64,000 nucleotides of DNA. Origin: RYN-230 sp963813975 (GTDB lineage Bacteria > Actinomycetota > Actinomycetes > Streptosporangiales > Streptosporangiaceae). Positions within the stretch are counted from its first letter, which is position 1. Each line of letters opens with the position of its first letter. The stretch covers positions 310,001-374,000 of the forward strand of contig CAWFAP010000004.1 of NCBI GenBank assembly GCA_963813975.1, written 5' to 3'. The notes below the pieces were generated by a model. It was given only the letters and a program-made list of their open reading frames with translations. It had not been told where the DNA came from and did not search any database. Of the stretch, positions 46,481-56,232 are shown in pieces. Made by a program: the position numbers and the translations under genes.

Positions 46481-47512
46481 TCAGACGCGGGAACCGCTAG
46501 CCTCTCGCACATCGGCGAGGAACGAATCAACATGATCGGCCGTGGTGTCGAAGGCGGCCATCAGGCGGACCGTGTTGACCTGTTCGTCCCACACGTAAAA
46601 ACCCCAGTCGTCTTGCAGCGGCCCGGTGATGCGGGGATCGAGGTCCGCGAACACCGCATTGGATTGCACCTCCTGGCGCACGAACACGCCGGGCACCTCG
46701 CGGAGGCCACCAGCGAGCCGCCGGGCCATGGCATTGGACTGGGCCGCGTTCCGCAGCCAGGTCTGGTTTTCCAGCAAACCTGCGAACTGGGCGGCCAGGA
46801 AGCGCATCTTGGAGGCCAGCTGCAAGAGTTGCTTGCGCTGGAAAGGCACAGGGTCGAGGAGATCCGCAGCCATCACGAGCACCGCCTCGGCGGCCACCGC
46901 CCCGTTCTTGGTGCCACCGAAGCTGAGCACGTCTGCCTCGGCCGCAATGTCAGCCATGGTGCAGCCCAGGTAGTCAACTGCGTTCGAGAGCCTGGCCCCG
47001 TCGATGTACAGGCGGAGATCCTGACCGCGGCAGAATTCGCTGAGGGACCGCAACTCCGCTAGTGAATAGCAGGTGCCGAGCTCTGTGACCTGGGTAATAC
47101 ACACCGCCCGGGGCTGCGCCCGGTGCTCGTCATGACGGCCGCCGAGGCGGGTGGCCACCAGCTCCGGGGTCAGCTTGCCGTCCGGGGTGGACACAGTAAG
47201 CAGCTTGCTGCCCAGCAACCGCTCGATGGCCCCGCACTCGTCCACGTTCAGGTGGGCGGTCTCCGCGCAGATCACCGCCTCATACGGGCGCAGCATCAGG
47301 CTGAGGCCGAGGATGTTCGCGGCGGTTCCGTTGAAGACAAAGTACGCGGCGCGGGCACCGGACAGGTGGCAGAGGTCGCGGCTGACCCGCTCCGTCCAGG
47401 GATCGTCGCCATAGGCGTGGGTATCTCCCTCGTTCGCCTGGGCCATCATCCGGAGGACGGCGTCGTGGGCGGGAGCATGGTTGTCGCTGCCGAAGCTCTT
47501 CCGTGAAGTCAC
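46481..47512 (-). CDS. Low-specificity threonine aldolase-like PLP enzyme (beta-eliminating lyase family)
   Basis: The 343-residue fold-type I PLP enzyme reads SRKSFGSDNHAPAHDAVL at the start, then EGDTHAYGDDPWTERV and YIDGARLSNAVDYLG. The cofactor lysine lies in SFGGTKNGA (near residue 205). These match threonine aldolases, which split threonine or allo-threonine to glycine and acetaldehyde. GTG 47512 fits the family; longer readings up to 47818 are low-complexity. It converges with parB across two parS sites. Confidence 0.87.
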   Translation of the reverse strand: MTSRKSFGSDNHAPAHDAVLRMMAQANEGDTHAYGDDPWTERVSRDLCHLSGARAAYFVFNGTAANILGLSLMLRPYEAVICAETAHLNVDECGAIERLLGSKLLTVSTPDGKLTPELVATRLGGRHDEHRAQPRAVCITQVTELGTCYSLAELRSLSEFCRGQDLRLYIDGARLSNAVDYLGCTMADIAAEADVLSFGGTKNGAVAAEAVLVMAADLLDPVPFQRKQLLQLASKMRFLAAQFAGLLENQTWLRNAAQSNAMARRLAGGLREVPGVFVRQEVQSNAVFADLDPRITGPLQDDWGFYVWDEQVNTVRLMAAFDTTADHVDSFLADVREASGSRV

Positions 47513-47595
47513 GATTGCCGAGCCTAGTAAAGCGGGGGCTGGGCACCGCTGCGCGGGCGGGTCGCCCGGTGGTGGGTGGCGGGGGCGGTCATGTT

Positions 47596-47620
47596 GCCGC
47601 GACAAAATAAACGTCGCGAC
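47596..47620. repeat. AT-looped palindrome, copy A
   Basis: GCCGCGAC and GTCGCGAC (7 of 8 paired) flank the loop AAAATAAAC. The loop is the exact reverse complement of that in copy B at 47962-47984, so the pair is inverted. The region from 47513 to 48114 has no supported gene; these two elements are its only clear structure. Confidence 0.65.
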
Positions 47621-47961
47621 CAACCTGGCCGGCCCGCCACCATGTCCCATGGCTGCACCGTCCTCCGGTGGGCTCACCAGCGCCGGTCTCCAGGGGTAAA
47701 CCCGAGGCCGCGCACTAGTGACCGGCCACCAGGAGCTTGGGCTTAGCTCACGGTCCGGGGGACGGGGGCTGGGATGTGCGGGCGGTGGGCTGAGGGCCTC
47801 ACCCGCCATCTCGAGCATCAGCCCCTAGTGAGTCACCACGTAACCGTGCCCCACCCAGCTACGGATGCGGGCCCTCCGTGTTGGGCACGAAGTGTGTTGA
47901 TTATGCCGGCGGAAAGTAACGACGCCAGGTTCGGCAGGCGGGCGGGGTTCGGTCGTCTTGC

Positions 47962-47984
47962 TCGCGGCGTTTATTTTGCCGCGA
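47962..47984. repeat. AT-looped palindrome, copy B
   Basis: TCGCGGC and GCCGCGA pair perfectly around the loop GTTTATTTT. It lies about 340 bp from copy A in inverted orientation, upstream of the GNAT gene. Confidence 0.65.
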
Positions 47985-48114
47985 CAAGATGATCGCCCCG
48001 CTCGCCGTCACGGGAAGCGGTCTTTGACAGCTCCAAGCGCCATGAGCCGTTCGGTAGGTACCATGTCGGGGTGCGGGCCCGTGCCCGGCAGCCATAGCGT
48101 TTCTCACTCCTGGG

Positions 48115-48738
48115 GTGCCCGTGCCGCGCCGAGTCGTCAGTGTCACCCTGGACAACCTGGCCGACCTGCCGCATCGCTGCCGGCGGTGCGTTTTCTGGGA
48201 GCTCGACCCGGTGGGCCACGCCCGGGCCCAGGAAGTCGGCGACCCCGCGCTGGAAAAGGAAGCGTGGATCTCCTCGACCCTGCTGGACTGGGGCAGCTGC
48301 GGGAAGATCGTGTACGTGGACGGGGCGCCGGCCGGATATGTCCTGTATGCGCCGCCCATGTACGTGCCGCGCTCGGTGGCCTTCCCGACCAGCCCGGTCA
48401 GCGCGGACGCGGTCCTGCTGATGACCGCGAACATCCTCAGTGAGTTCAGCGGCGGCGGGCTCGGCCGGGTGCTGGTCCAGTCGGTCGCGAAGGACCTCAC
48501 CCGGCGCGGGGTCAAGGCCATCGAGGCGTTCGGTGACCTGCGCTCGGAGGGCCTGTCGTGCGTGCTGCCCGCTGACTACCTCCTGGCAGTCGGGTTCAAG
48601 ACCGTCCGGCCCCACCTGCACTACCCGCGGCTCCGGCTCGAGCTGAAGACCGCGGTGTCCTGGCGCGAGGATGTGGAAGTGGCGCTGGAACGCTTGCTGG
48701 GCTCGGTAAGCCCGGAGCGGGCACTGCGTCTCGCCTAG
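48115..48738 (+). CDS. GNAT-family N-acetyltransferase
   Basis: The 207-residue protein has a Cys-containing N-terminal segment (RCRRCVFWELDP), then the acetyl-CoA-binding core around FSGGGLGRVLVQSVAKDLTRRG (residues 118-139, Q/RxxGxG/A-like) and DYLLAVGFKTVRPH. A GNAT gene close to parB is also found in mycobacteria. The start may be the GTG at 48115 or the one at 48121. The substrate is unknown. Confidence 0.78.
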   Translation: MPVPRRVVSVTLDNLADLPHRCRRCVFWELDPVGHARAQEVGDPALEKEAWISSTLLDWGSCGKIVYVDGAPAGYVLYAPPMYVPRSVAFPTSPVSADAVLLMTANILSEFSGGGLGRVLVQSVAKDLTRRGVKAIEAFGDLRSEGLSCVLPADYLLAVGFKTVRPHLHYPRLRLELKTAVSWREDVEVALERLLGSVSPERALRLA

Positions 48739-48774
48739 GCGGCCGCAGGCCGCCAGCGGCGGCTACGGAGCCGT

Positions 48775-49344
48775 TCATGAGGGATCGCGGCGCGACTCCT
48801 CGTGCAGCGCCAGGAGTGAGTACGCGGCCACGGTGGAGTCGTCCGTGATGGCCCCGTTGCGGATCATGTTCTTGAATTCCCCCCGCGGCACCCAGCGCTG
48901 CTGCATGTCCTGCTCCTCAGGTTCCCGGTCGGTATCACCCTGGGTCAGCCCGGTCGCGAGGTACACGTGAAAGCCCTGGCTGGAGGTGCCGTGTGAACTG
49001 TGCAGGAAACCGAGCAAGGTCAGCTCGCGGGCGCGCAGCCCGGTCTCCTGGGCCAGCTCGAGGCGGGCCAGCTCCTCCGGATCCCCGGTGCGGCCTCCGG
49101 GCCAGCCGCCCTGCGGGAAGGCCCAGGCCCGGCGGCGCACCGGGTAGCGGTACTCCTCGACCAGGCAGAACCGGCCCGCGTCGGCCGGGACAATCAGGGC
49201 GAAATGGGGCTTATCGACCACGGCGTAGAAGCCGCGGCTGCCGTCCCGGCGCTCGATCTCGTCCCGGCGCAGCGACATCCACGAATCCTCGTAGACCACG
49301 CTGGACGTGACCGTCCGGATGTCGGGTTCCCCGTGCTGGCTCAT
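48775..49344 (-). CDS. Nudix hydrolase with degenerate Nudix box
   Basis: The 189-residue protein resembles ADP-ribose pyrophosphatase-type Nudix proteins: VVDKPHFALIVPAD, then EEYRYPVRRRAWAFPQGG. The catalytic helix reads LARLELAQETGL, where the motif expects RE-x-x-EE-x-G, so the Arg and one metal-binding Glu (now Gln) are replaced. Activity may be altered. ATG 49344 gives MSQHGEPDIRTV. It lies between the GNAT gene and trxA. Confidence 0.8.
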   Translation of the reverse strand: MSQHGEPDIRTVTSSVVYEDSWMSLRRDEIERRDGSRGFYAVVDKPHFALIVPADAGRFCLVEEYRYPVRRRAWAFPQGGWPGGRTGDPEELARLELAQETGLRARELTLLGFLHSSHGTSSQGFHVYLATGLTQGDTDREPEEQDMQQRWVPRGEFKNMIRNGAITDDSTVAAYSLLALHEESRRDPS

Positions 49345-49461
49345 GGCTGGGCCGCTTCTCCTCGGCTCGCGTCCCGGCCCGTCCCCGCATGACAATCCCG
49401 GGCCCGCCGCGGCGCGCTGGGTTGGCAGGCACGGGGCGGGCAAGCCCGGGTTGGTGGCGGG

Positions 49462-49785
49462 TCAGATGAAGTCGGAGAGCTCCTTGAGCAGGGCGGACTT
49501 CGACTTGGCCCCGACCACCTGCTTGACGACCTCGCCGCCGGAGAACACGTTCAGCGTGGGAATCAGCATGATCCCGTACTTCTGCGCGGTCTGCGGGTTC
49601 TCCTCGATGTTCAGCTTGACCACGTCGACCTTGTCGCCGTGCTCCTGGGCGATCTCCTCGAGGACCGGGGCGACCTGACGGCACGGGCCGCACCACTCGG
49701 CCCAGTAGTCGACGATGACCGGCTTGGCGTTCTTCACCACCTCGGTGTCGAAGTTCGCGTCGGTCACGACCTTGGTTGCGCCCAC
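49462..49785 (-). CDS. trxA: Thioredoxin
   Basis: The 107-residue protein has the active site WCGPC (residues 31-35) and the cis-Pro loop IPTLNVF. GTG 49785 has GGAAGGAG eight bases upstream. It follows trxB by 59 bp and takes electrons from it. Confidence 0.96.
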   Translation of the reverse strand: MGATKVVTDANFDTEVVKNAKPVIVDYWAEWCGPCRQVAPVLEEIAQEHGDKVDVVKLNIEENPQTAQKYGIMLIPTLNVFSGGEVVKQVVGAKSKSALLKELSDFI

Positions 49786-49844
49786 GGTGGGTGCTCCTTC
49801 CGCTCTGTCGGGTTCAGTTGAGGCTGATGAGGTCTGAAGCAGGG

Positions 49845-50786
49845 TCAGGACTTGTGATCCGCCTGGTCCGCCAGCCACCGCTCGGCGTCGATGGCGGCGG
49901 CACATCCGGTGCCGGCCGCGGTCACCGCCTGCCGGTAGATGTGGTTGACCACGTCACCACAGGCGAACACGCCGTCCACGCCGGTGCGGGTGGAGGGGTG
50001 GTCCACGATCAGGTACCCCTCGTCGTCCATCGCCAGCTGTCCGGCGAACAGCTCGCTCCGCGGATCGTGGCCGATGGCCACGAAGACACCGTCGGCGGGG
50101 AGGATGTCCTCCGCGCCGGTCTTGGTGTTACGCAGCCGCAGGCCGGTGACCTTGCCCTCGCCGAGGACTTCCTCGACCTCGCTGTCCCAGCGGAAAGTGA
50201 TCTTCGGGTTCGCGAACGCGCGGTCCTGCATGATCTTGGAGGCGCGCAGCTGGTCCCGGCGGTGCACCACGGTCACCGACTTCCCGAACCTGGTCAGGAA
50301 CGTGGCCTCTTCCATGGCCGAGTCGCCGCCGCCGATGACCGCGATGTCGAGCTCGCGGAAAAAGAAACCATCACAGGTGGCACACCAGGAGACACCGTGG
50401 CCCGAGAGCCGCTTCTCGCCCTCGGCATTCAGCTCGCGGTAGCGCGAGCCAGTGGCCACGATCACGCTGCGAGCGTGGTAGGTCTCGCTGTGGGTCTTGA
50501 CCACCTTGGGGGCGGCCTTCAGGTCGACCTCGGTGACGTCGTCGGGGACGAGCTCGGCGCCGAACCGCTCGGCCTGCTTGCGCATCGAGTCCATGAGGTC
50601 CGGGCCGAGCACGCCGTCGGTGAAACCGGGGAAGTTCTCCACCTCGGTGGTCTGCATCAGCGCACCACCCGCGGTAACCGACCCCTCGAATACCAGGGGC
50701 GCCAGCCGCGCGCGCGCCGCATAGATCGCTGCCGTATACCCGGCAGGACCCGAGCCGATAACGATGACATCCCGAACGTCGGTCAC
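49845..50786 (-). CDS. trxB: Thioredoxin reductase
   Basis: The 313-residue flavoprotein has the FAD motif VIGSGPAGYTAAIYAAR, the redox-active WCATCDG (near residue 138), an NADPH site VIGGGDSAMEEA and the C-terminal VFACGDVV. GTG 50786 after AAGGG is preferred; longer readings to 50843 are possible. It belongs to the sigM-rsmA-trxB-trxA order known in Streptomyces and Mycobacterium. Confidence 0.96.
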   Translation of the reverse strand: MTDVRDVIVIGSGPAGYTAAIYAARARLAPLVFEGSVTAGGALMQTTEVENFPGFTDGVLGPDLMDSMRKQAERFGAELVPDDVTEVDLKAAPKVVKTHSETYHARSVIVATGSRYRELNAEGEKRLSGHGVSWCATCDGFFFRELDIAVIGGGDSAMEEATFLTRFGKSVTVVHRRDQLRASKIMQDRAFANPKITFRWDSEVEEVLGEGKVTGLRLRNTKTGAEDILPADGVFVAIGHDPRSELFAGQLAMDDEGYLIVDHPSTRTGVDGVFACGDVVNHIYRQAVTAAGTGCAAAIDAERWLADQADHKS

Positions 50787-50888
50787 GTCTACTTTGCCCT
50801 TCGCTGAACTTGCTACGCCCTCAACCGATCCTAGGGCCCGCATGTTCCCGACGTGCAGATGCAGGGCGGCCGGTCGCGAGCGCGGGCG

Positions 50889-51830
50889 TCAGCCGGACGG
50901 CAGCGGCGCCCTGGCCAGGATGCCGGCGCGGGCGGCCGAACAGCGGGCTACGTAGACCGTGCCGCCCTGGGCCGAGGGAGCCCGCACCACGATGACCGTG
51001 GCCGGGTGACCCTGGTACCGCGCCTGGTCGACCAGCTTCACCTCGCCCGCGCGCACCTCGCCCGGGCTCACGACCTTGTCCACGCACTGGGTCACGGCTG
51101 AGTCAGCGGGGGCCTGCCGGGCCAGGCCGCCGCTCGACTTCCCGGGCTGCATGAAGCCCGCGGAGGGCGAGTTCATCACCATGACGGCCTGGGCCGCGAG
51201 CATGTCCTTGCGGTACTTGGTCCCGCTGTGGCGCACCCTGAGCCGGGCGGTTCCGCTGGAGCCCCCGGGCGCCAGGCTGCTCGCCCGAGGCCGGGAGCCC
51301 GGGCTGGCCGTGCCGCCGGTCGCCGGCGCCGCCACGGACCCCGACGAGGAGGACCCCGAGGACGAGGTGGAGGTGGAGGTGGACTGACTCACGGCGTAGC
51401 CCACCCCGCCGGCGACGACCAGTGCGCCCGCCGCCGCGGCCAGGACCCGGGCCGGGACCGGGAAGCGCAGGCGCGGCCCGCGCGGCCCGCCGGTCTGGGG
51501 CCTGCCCGTCTGCGGCCGGGCCGGATGGGGGGCAGGAACGGAGTCCGGGTGCTGAGCCGTCGCCGCCGGTTCCGGCACGATCCCGGGATCCCGGGCCGCG
51601 CGGCGGGCCGCCTCGGCGCCCAGCGCGGCATCCAGCCGCGCCGCGATCCCCGGTGGCAGCGAGGGCGGGGGAACCTGGGCCAGCAGCACCGGGACCTCGG
51701 TCAGCCGGGCCTGCGCGGCGGCGCACTCGGGGCAGCTGGCGGCGTGGGAACGGATCCGCTCGCTCCGGCGCCTGCTCAGCAGCCCCTCGGCGCACAGCGC
51801 CAGGGACTCAGCGTCCACGTGCCCTCTCAT
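50889..51830 (-). CDS. rsmA: Membrane-anchored anti-sigma factor of SigM
   Basis: The N-terminal zinc-binding anti-sigma domain contains HAASCPEC (residues 29-36, HxxxCxxC). A Pro-rich linker is followed by one membrane span (near residue 128-150, VLAAAAGALVVAGGVGYAV), a Ser/Thr-rich stalk and an extracellular domain with two Cys. Overlap of its ATG with the sigM stop (ATGA) supports the pairing. The order sigM, anti-sigma, trxB, trxA is conserved. Confidence 0.85.
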   Translation of the reverse strand: MRGHVDAESLALCAEGLLSRRRSERIRSHAASCPECAAAQARLTEVPVLLAQVPPPSLPPGIAARLDAALGAEAARRAARDPGIVPEPAATAQHPDSVPAPHPARPQTGRPQTGGPRGPRLRFPVPARVLAAAAGALVVAGGVGYAVSQSTSTSTSSSGSSSSGSVAAPATGGTASPGSRPRASSLAPGGSSGTARLRVRHSGTKYRKDMLAAQAVMVMNSPSAGFMQPGKSSGGLARQAPADSAVTQCVDKVVSPGEVRAGEVKLVDQARYQGHPATVIVVRAPSAQGGTVYVARCSAARAGILARAPLPSG

Positions 51831-52528
51831 GGCTGGTTCTCACCCGTTCCCTCGGCTGGTGAGACGCGCGGTACGGCTGGCTGGTTCCGCCCGGCCGCCG
51901 CCTGGCTGGCCGCTGAACCCGTCCCGGGCCTGCGCAGGTGGGCCAGCAGCGGCAGCAGCCGGGCCCGGCCGCGGGCGCACCGGCTCTTCACCGTGCCCGG
52001 GGAGATGCCCAGGATCTCGGCGGTATCGGCCACGGGGTAGCCGAGCATGTCCACCATGACCAGCACGGCCCGCTGCTCCGGGGCCAGGGTGCGCAGCGCG
52101 GAGAGTACGTCCAGCGCGGTGTCTTTGTCGATCCCCGGGTCGGCCAGCGCTGATCCCTGGGCCAGGACGTCCAGGGTCTGCTCGTCCATCCCGCTGGCCG
52201 CCGGGCGGGCGGCCCGGCGGCGGATCCGGTCCAGGCAGGCGTTGACCACGATGCGGTGCAGCCAGGTGGTGACGGCCGATTCGCCGCGGAAGTCCGCGGC
52301 CCGCCGGAACGCGGAGATCATCGCGTCCTGGAGCGCATCCGCGGCCTCTTCCTGGTCGCCCAGCGTCCGCAGGGCCACGGCCCACAGCCGCTCGCGGTGC
52401 CGGAGGAACAGCAGGCCGAAAGCCTCGGTGTCGCCCTGGACGTGCCGTCGCAGCAGGTCGCTGTCGGAGGGCCCGGCCTGCGGCACCCCGCGGGGGTCAG
52501 GCCTGGCCTGCCCGGGCTGCCCGGGCAC
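51827..52528 (-). CDS. sigM: ECF RNA polymerase sigma factor SigM
   Basis: Sigma region 2 is in DTEAFGLLFLRHRERLWAVALRTLGDQ and AFRRAADFRGESAVTTWLHRI. Region 4 is LAPEQRAVLVMVDMLGYPVADTAEILGISPGTVKSR. The protein has 233 residues. Its position between murJ/pseudokinase and anti-sigma/trxB identifies it as SigM, a stress sigma factor that controls the thioredoxin operon in relatives. Confidence 0.9.
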   Translation of the reverse strand: MPGQPGQARPDPRGVPQAGPSDSDLLRRHVQGDTEAFGLLFLRHRERLWAVALRTLGDQEEAADALQDAMISAFRRAADFRGESAVTTWLHRIVVNACLDRIRRRAARPAASGMDEQTLDVLAQGSALADPGIDKDTALDVLSALRTLAPEQRAVLVMVDMLGYPVADTAEILGISPGTVKSRCARGRARLLPLLAHLRRPGTGSAASQAAAGRNQPAVPRVSPAEGTGENQP

Positions 52529-52531
52529 GGC

Positions 52532-54119
52532 TCAGCCCGATCCCCGCACGACGACGTTGTAGATCATGGCCTCGAACTGGTTGCCGCTGCCCTGCAGCGG
52601 CGGCAGCTTGGTGAACCAGATCAGCACGTAACGCCCCTTGACCGTGCTGCTGGCGGTGAAGGCCTGCTGGCCCCCGCCGAGGTGCTTGCGCTTGGCCACC
52701 TTGGTGAACGAGGCCAGGCCGGCGGAGGAGACGGAATGGTCGTTGCCCACCATGATGGCCACGTTAGCCCCGGCCTCGGGACCGAACGTGACCTGCACCT
52801 GGCTCAGGCTGACCGGCTTCCCCATGTCCAGGATCAGCCCGGTGCCCGTCTTCAGGCCACCGAACACGGGGTTGCCGACGTAGAACTGGGTGTGCCAGGC
52901 GGTCGAGGCGTGGCCGTCGATGGCCATCGGGGCCCCGGCGTTGTCCTCGTTTCCCGGGTCGTTGGCCAGGCCCAGCGCGTCGAAGCCGCCCGCGCCGACC
53001 GGGGTGAGCACGGTGTTCGCCGCCCCTGATGGAGAGGTCGAGCCGCCCGGCTTGCCCGGGCTGCCCCCGCCGCTGCCGTGGTGGCGGGTCAGGCTGTACA
53101 CGCCGGTTCCGATGGCGGCCAGGACGAGCAGGACGACCAGCACGATGGCCAGGCGGCTGAGCGTCGGCCGCCCCCCGCCCCGCCGAGCGGGCGGGTATCC
53201 GCCGCCGCCGTTCGACGGCGCCCATCCCGCCGAGTCCGGGTAGTCCGAGGACGGCCCCGGCGAGTACGGCGCGGCTGGCCCGTACTCCACGTTCCGGCTG
53301 TAACCGCCCGGGCGGGGGCCCGGAGGCGGCGGCGCCGCAGGCGGCGGGGCGAGCGGGGCCGGGATGACCTCGGCGAGCGCGTCAGCGAACAGCGTGGGGG
53401 TGGTCAGCGGCGGTCCGCGGCGGCGGTCCCGCTGGAACAGCGCCTGGGTCGTGACCTCGTCGATGGAGGCGGGCACCCCGGCGCACACCTGGCGGGGGCT
53501 GCATGGCCGGCCGTCGGCCAGCGGGGCGGGCGGCAGCGTTCCCATCCCGGGACCGGGCCAGTAGCGGGTCAGCGCCGCGTACAGGAGCATGGCCAGCCCG
53601 CGGGTGTCCGCCGCGGCCGGGTCGTCCGCGGTCGTGTCGGACAGGGCGGCGTCGATGCCGATGCCCAGCACCTTCACGCCGCCGCCCGGCGTCCAGCGCA
53701 GCGACTGCGGGGTCAGGCAAAGGTGAGGCACTCCGGCCCGGTGCGCGACGGCGAGGGCCTCGGCGGCCTCGGCCACGATCTCGGCCCCCCGGGCCGGATC
53801 GAGCGGCCCGTCGGCGAGCAGGTCGTCCAGCGAGTCGCCCGCCACCCACTCCATCACCACGTACGCCTGGTCCCAGTCGTCCTCCACGTCGAAGACCTGG
53901 GCCAGCCGCGCATCGGTCAGCCTGCTCGCCGCGCGGGCGGCGGTCAGTACCTCGCTGATCCGCGGGAAAACCGGGGGCGAACGTCAGCACGGCCACCGCC
54001 CGGGCCAGCGTTTCGTCGATGGCTTTCCACGCCGCCCAGCCGCTGGCGTCGCTGACCCGGTCCTCAAGCCGGTAGCGGCCGCCGAGCCGGGTCCCCGGTT
54101 CCGAGATGAAGGTGCTCAT
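52532..54119 (-). CDS. Membrane pseudokinase with extracytoplasmic discoidin-like domain, frameshifted
   Basis: Starting at ATG 54119 (GTRLGGRYRLEDRVSDASGW) the protein is a kinase fold lacking catalytic residues: the lysine motif reads AVAVLTF, the HRD loop HLCLTPQSL and the DFG position LGIG. A Pro-rich linker, one membrane span (AIVLVVLLVLAAIGTGVYSL) and an extracellular domain like a discoidin (TAWHTQFYVGNPVFGGL) follow. The frame breaks within AAAA at 53967-53970; one base fewer joins GFPRISEVLTAARAASRL to the rest. In M. tuberculosis the equivalent domains are fused to MurJ (MviN). Confidence 0.82.
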
Positions 54120-54372
54120 AGGCCTGAAGTCAAGAGCGGGGCAGGCCCTCGACCCTCCTTCCGAGCCCCCGGATCTGCGGACGTTGACGAGCGCGTATTC
54201 GTGGTGCTGGACACCATGCTAAGCCGCGCGGGCTGCCGGGACGCGTCCCGCATGCCCCGCCACCGCAAACCGTTACATGTGAGAGACCCCAGCTTCGCCT
54301 CCGGATAGCCCGGCCCGAGGCCATCGGTGCGGGTGTGACCGGCGTTACCCGGCCTCGCCCTCACGGCGTCGT

Positions 54373-56232
54373 TCACCGAGGCAGCCGGGCCTTCACGGTG
54401 GACATCATCGCGGTCACCTCGGCGATCCCGAGCGCGCGGGAGAACAGCAGGTAGAGCAGGAGACCCCCGCTGCCGCCGAGGAACACGGTGACGAGCCCGT
54501 AGAGCGGTCCGGGGGCGATGAGCACGCCCACCATGAACGTCACCGCCCACGCGAACAGCAGGGCGGGGATGGCGGCGGCGTGCATCCGCCCGAGGCTGTC
54601 CGCGATGTGCCGGCCGTCCAGTCCGCCGAGGCGGCGGCTGAGGATGCGCCAGGACACCACCGCGCCCACCACGTTGGACACCCCGAACGAGACGCCCAGG
54701 CCCTCCACCACGTGGCCGGCCGGGGCCACGTTCAGCGCCAGGAGGCTGATCCCGATGTTGGCCGCCATGACCGCGACCCCGATGAACATGGGCGTGCGGC
54801 TGTCGTGCAGGGCGTAAAAGACCCGCAGCAGCAGCTGGAACATCATGTAGGGCACCAGGCCGAGGGAGAAGATGCCGAACACCTCGCCGATGTAGCGGGC
54901 CTCGGCCACGGTGGTGCTGCCGTGCACGATCCGGAACAGGAACTCGGCCAGCGGGCCGCCCAGCACGATGAGCAGCAGCGCGGCCGGCACCACGATCGCC
55001 GAGGACAGCCGGACCCCGGTGGAAAAATCGTCCCGGACCAGGGGATAGCGGCGCTCGGCCGCGTGCGCGCTCATCCGGGGCAGCAGGGCGGTGATCACCG
55101 AGATGCCGACGATCGCGTAGGGCAACTGGAACAGCTGCCAGGCGTAGCTATAGGTCGAGAACGAGTCGTAGCTGGCACCAGGCCGCGTCGACGCCGCGTT
55201 GGCCACGTTCTGGACCACGAGGAACGAGATCTGGGTGGTCATGATGTAGCCGAACAGCGGGGCGGCCATCCGGCGGATCTCGGCCACCTCGGCCCGCCGG
55301 AAGTCGAAGCGCGGCCGCCACCGGAATCTGGCCCGGCGGAGGGCCGGGAAGAGCGCGGCGGTCTGCGCGATGATGCCGAGCGTGGTTCCGAAGCCGAGCA
55401 ACTGGACCTGGGCCGGGGAGATGGTGGCCGCCTGGGTGCCGATGCCGCCGGTCGCGATGAACAGCATCAGGACCAGGATCACCACGATGTTGTTGATCAC
55501 CGGGGTCCACATGGGCGCAGCGAACCGGTTGCGGGCGTTCAGCACGCCGCCAGCCATCGAGCTCACCCCGTAGAAGAAGATCTGCGGGATGAAGAAGATG
55601 GCGAAGATCACCGTCAGGTGCCGTTCCGGCCCGGTCAGGGCGTGCGCATACAGGTCCACCAGCAGGCTCGCGGCCAGGGTGGCGACCACCGTCAGCGCGA
55701 GCAAGGCCACGGTGGTCAGGGTGAACATCCGCTGGGTGTAGGCCTCGCCGCGGTCGGAGTCCCGCTTGGCCGCGCTGACCAGCAGCGGGACCACCACACT
55801 GGTCAGGATGCCGCCGAGCATGAGGTCGTACACCGCGTTGGGCAGCGTGTTGGCGTTGTTGTACGCGTTTCCCACGCTGTTCACGGTCACGCCGAGCGCA
55901 TAGACGAGTATCACCGTGCGCAGGAAGCCGGTGCCGCGCGAGGCGAGCGTGCCCACGGCCATCAGCGAACTGGAGCGGAGCAGGCTGCCGCCCTCCGGGC
56001 CGGGAGCGGGCGGGCCCGGGGTGCGGCCGGAGCCCGGGCCGCCGGGGTGCGGTGGCTGGCCCGGGTCGCTGGGGGGCGGCGTCCCTCCCGGGTAGCCGGG
56101 GCCGCTGCCCTGGATCACGCCGCCGCCCGTAGTGCCCGCGTGAGCCGCGCCCTGATGCCGGCCTGGGGCACGGCGGTGCCCCCGGCCGCCGTCAGGGGCG
56201 GTCCACCCGGCCTGGGGCGCTGGCGTACTCAT
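54373..56232 (-). CDS. murJ: Lipid II flippase MurJ (MviN)
   Basis: After an N-terminal 95-residue low-complexity stretch the 619-residue protein has about 14 membrane spans typical of the MOP exporter family (TLASRGTGFLRTVIL, NAYNNANTLPNAVYDL, LLPRMSAHAAERRY). It flips lipid II for peptidoglycan synthesis. ATG 56232 follows GAGGAG by four bases. The frame is open upstream into DUF6049 with no stop; this strong start argues for separate translation. Confidence 0.93.
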   Translation of the reverse strand: MSTPAPQAGWTAPDGGRGHRRAPGRHQGAAHAGTTGGGVIQGSGPGYPGGTPPPSDPGQPPHPGGPGSGRTPGPPAPGPEGGSLLRSSSLMAVGTLASRGTGFLRTVILVYALGVTVNSVGNAYNNANTLPNAVYDLMLGGILTSVVVPLLVSAAKRDSDRGEAYTQRMFTLTTVALLALTVVATLAASLLVDLYAHALTGPERHLTVIFAIFFIPQIFFYGVSSMAGGVLNARNRFAAPMWTPVINNIVVILVLMLFIATGGIGTQAATISPAQVQLLGFGTTLGIIAQTAALFPALRRARFRWRPRFDFRRAEVAEIRRMAAPLFGYIMTTQISFLVVQNVANAASTRPGASYDSFSTYSYAWQLFQLPYAIVGISVITALLPRMSAHAAERRYPLVRDDFSTGVRLSSAIVVPAALLLIVLGGPLAEFLFRIVHGSTTVAEARYIGEVFGIFSLGLVPYMMFQLLLRVFYALHDSRTPMFIGVAVMAANIGISLLALNVAPAGHVVEGLGVSFGVSNVVGAVVSWRILSRRLGGLDGRHIADSLGRMHAAAIPALLFAWAVTFMVGVLIAPGPLYGLVTVFLGGSGGLLLYLLFSRALGIAEVTAMMSTVKARLPR

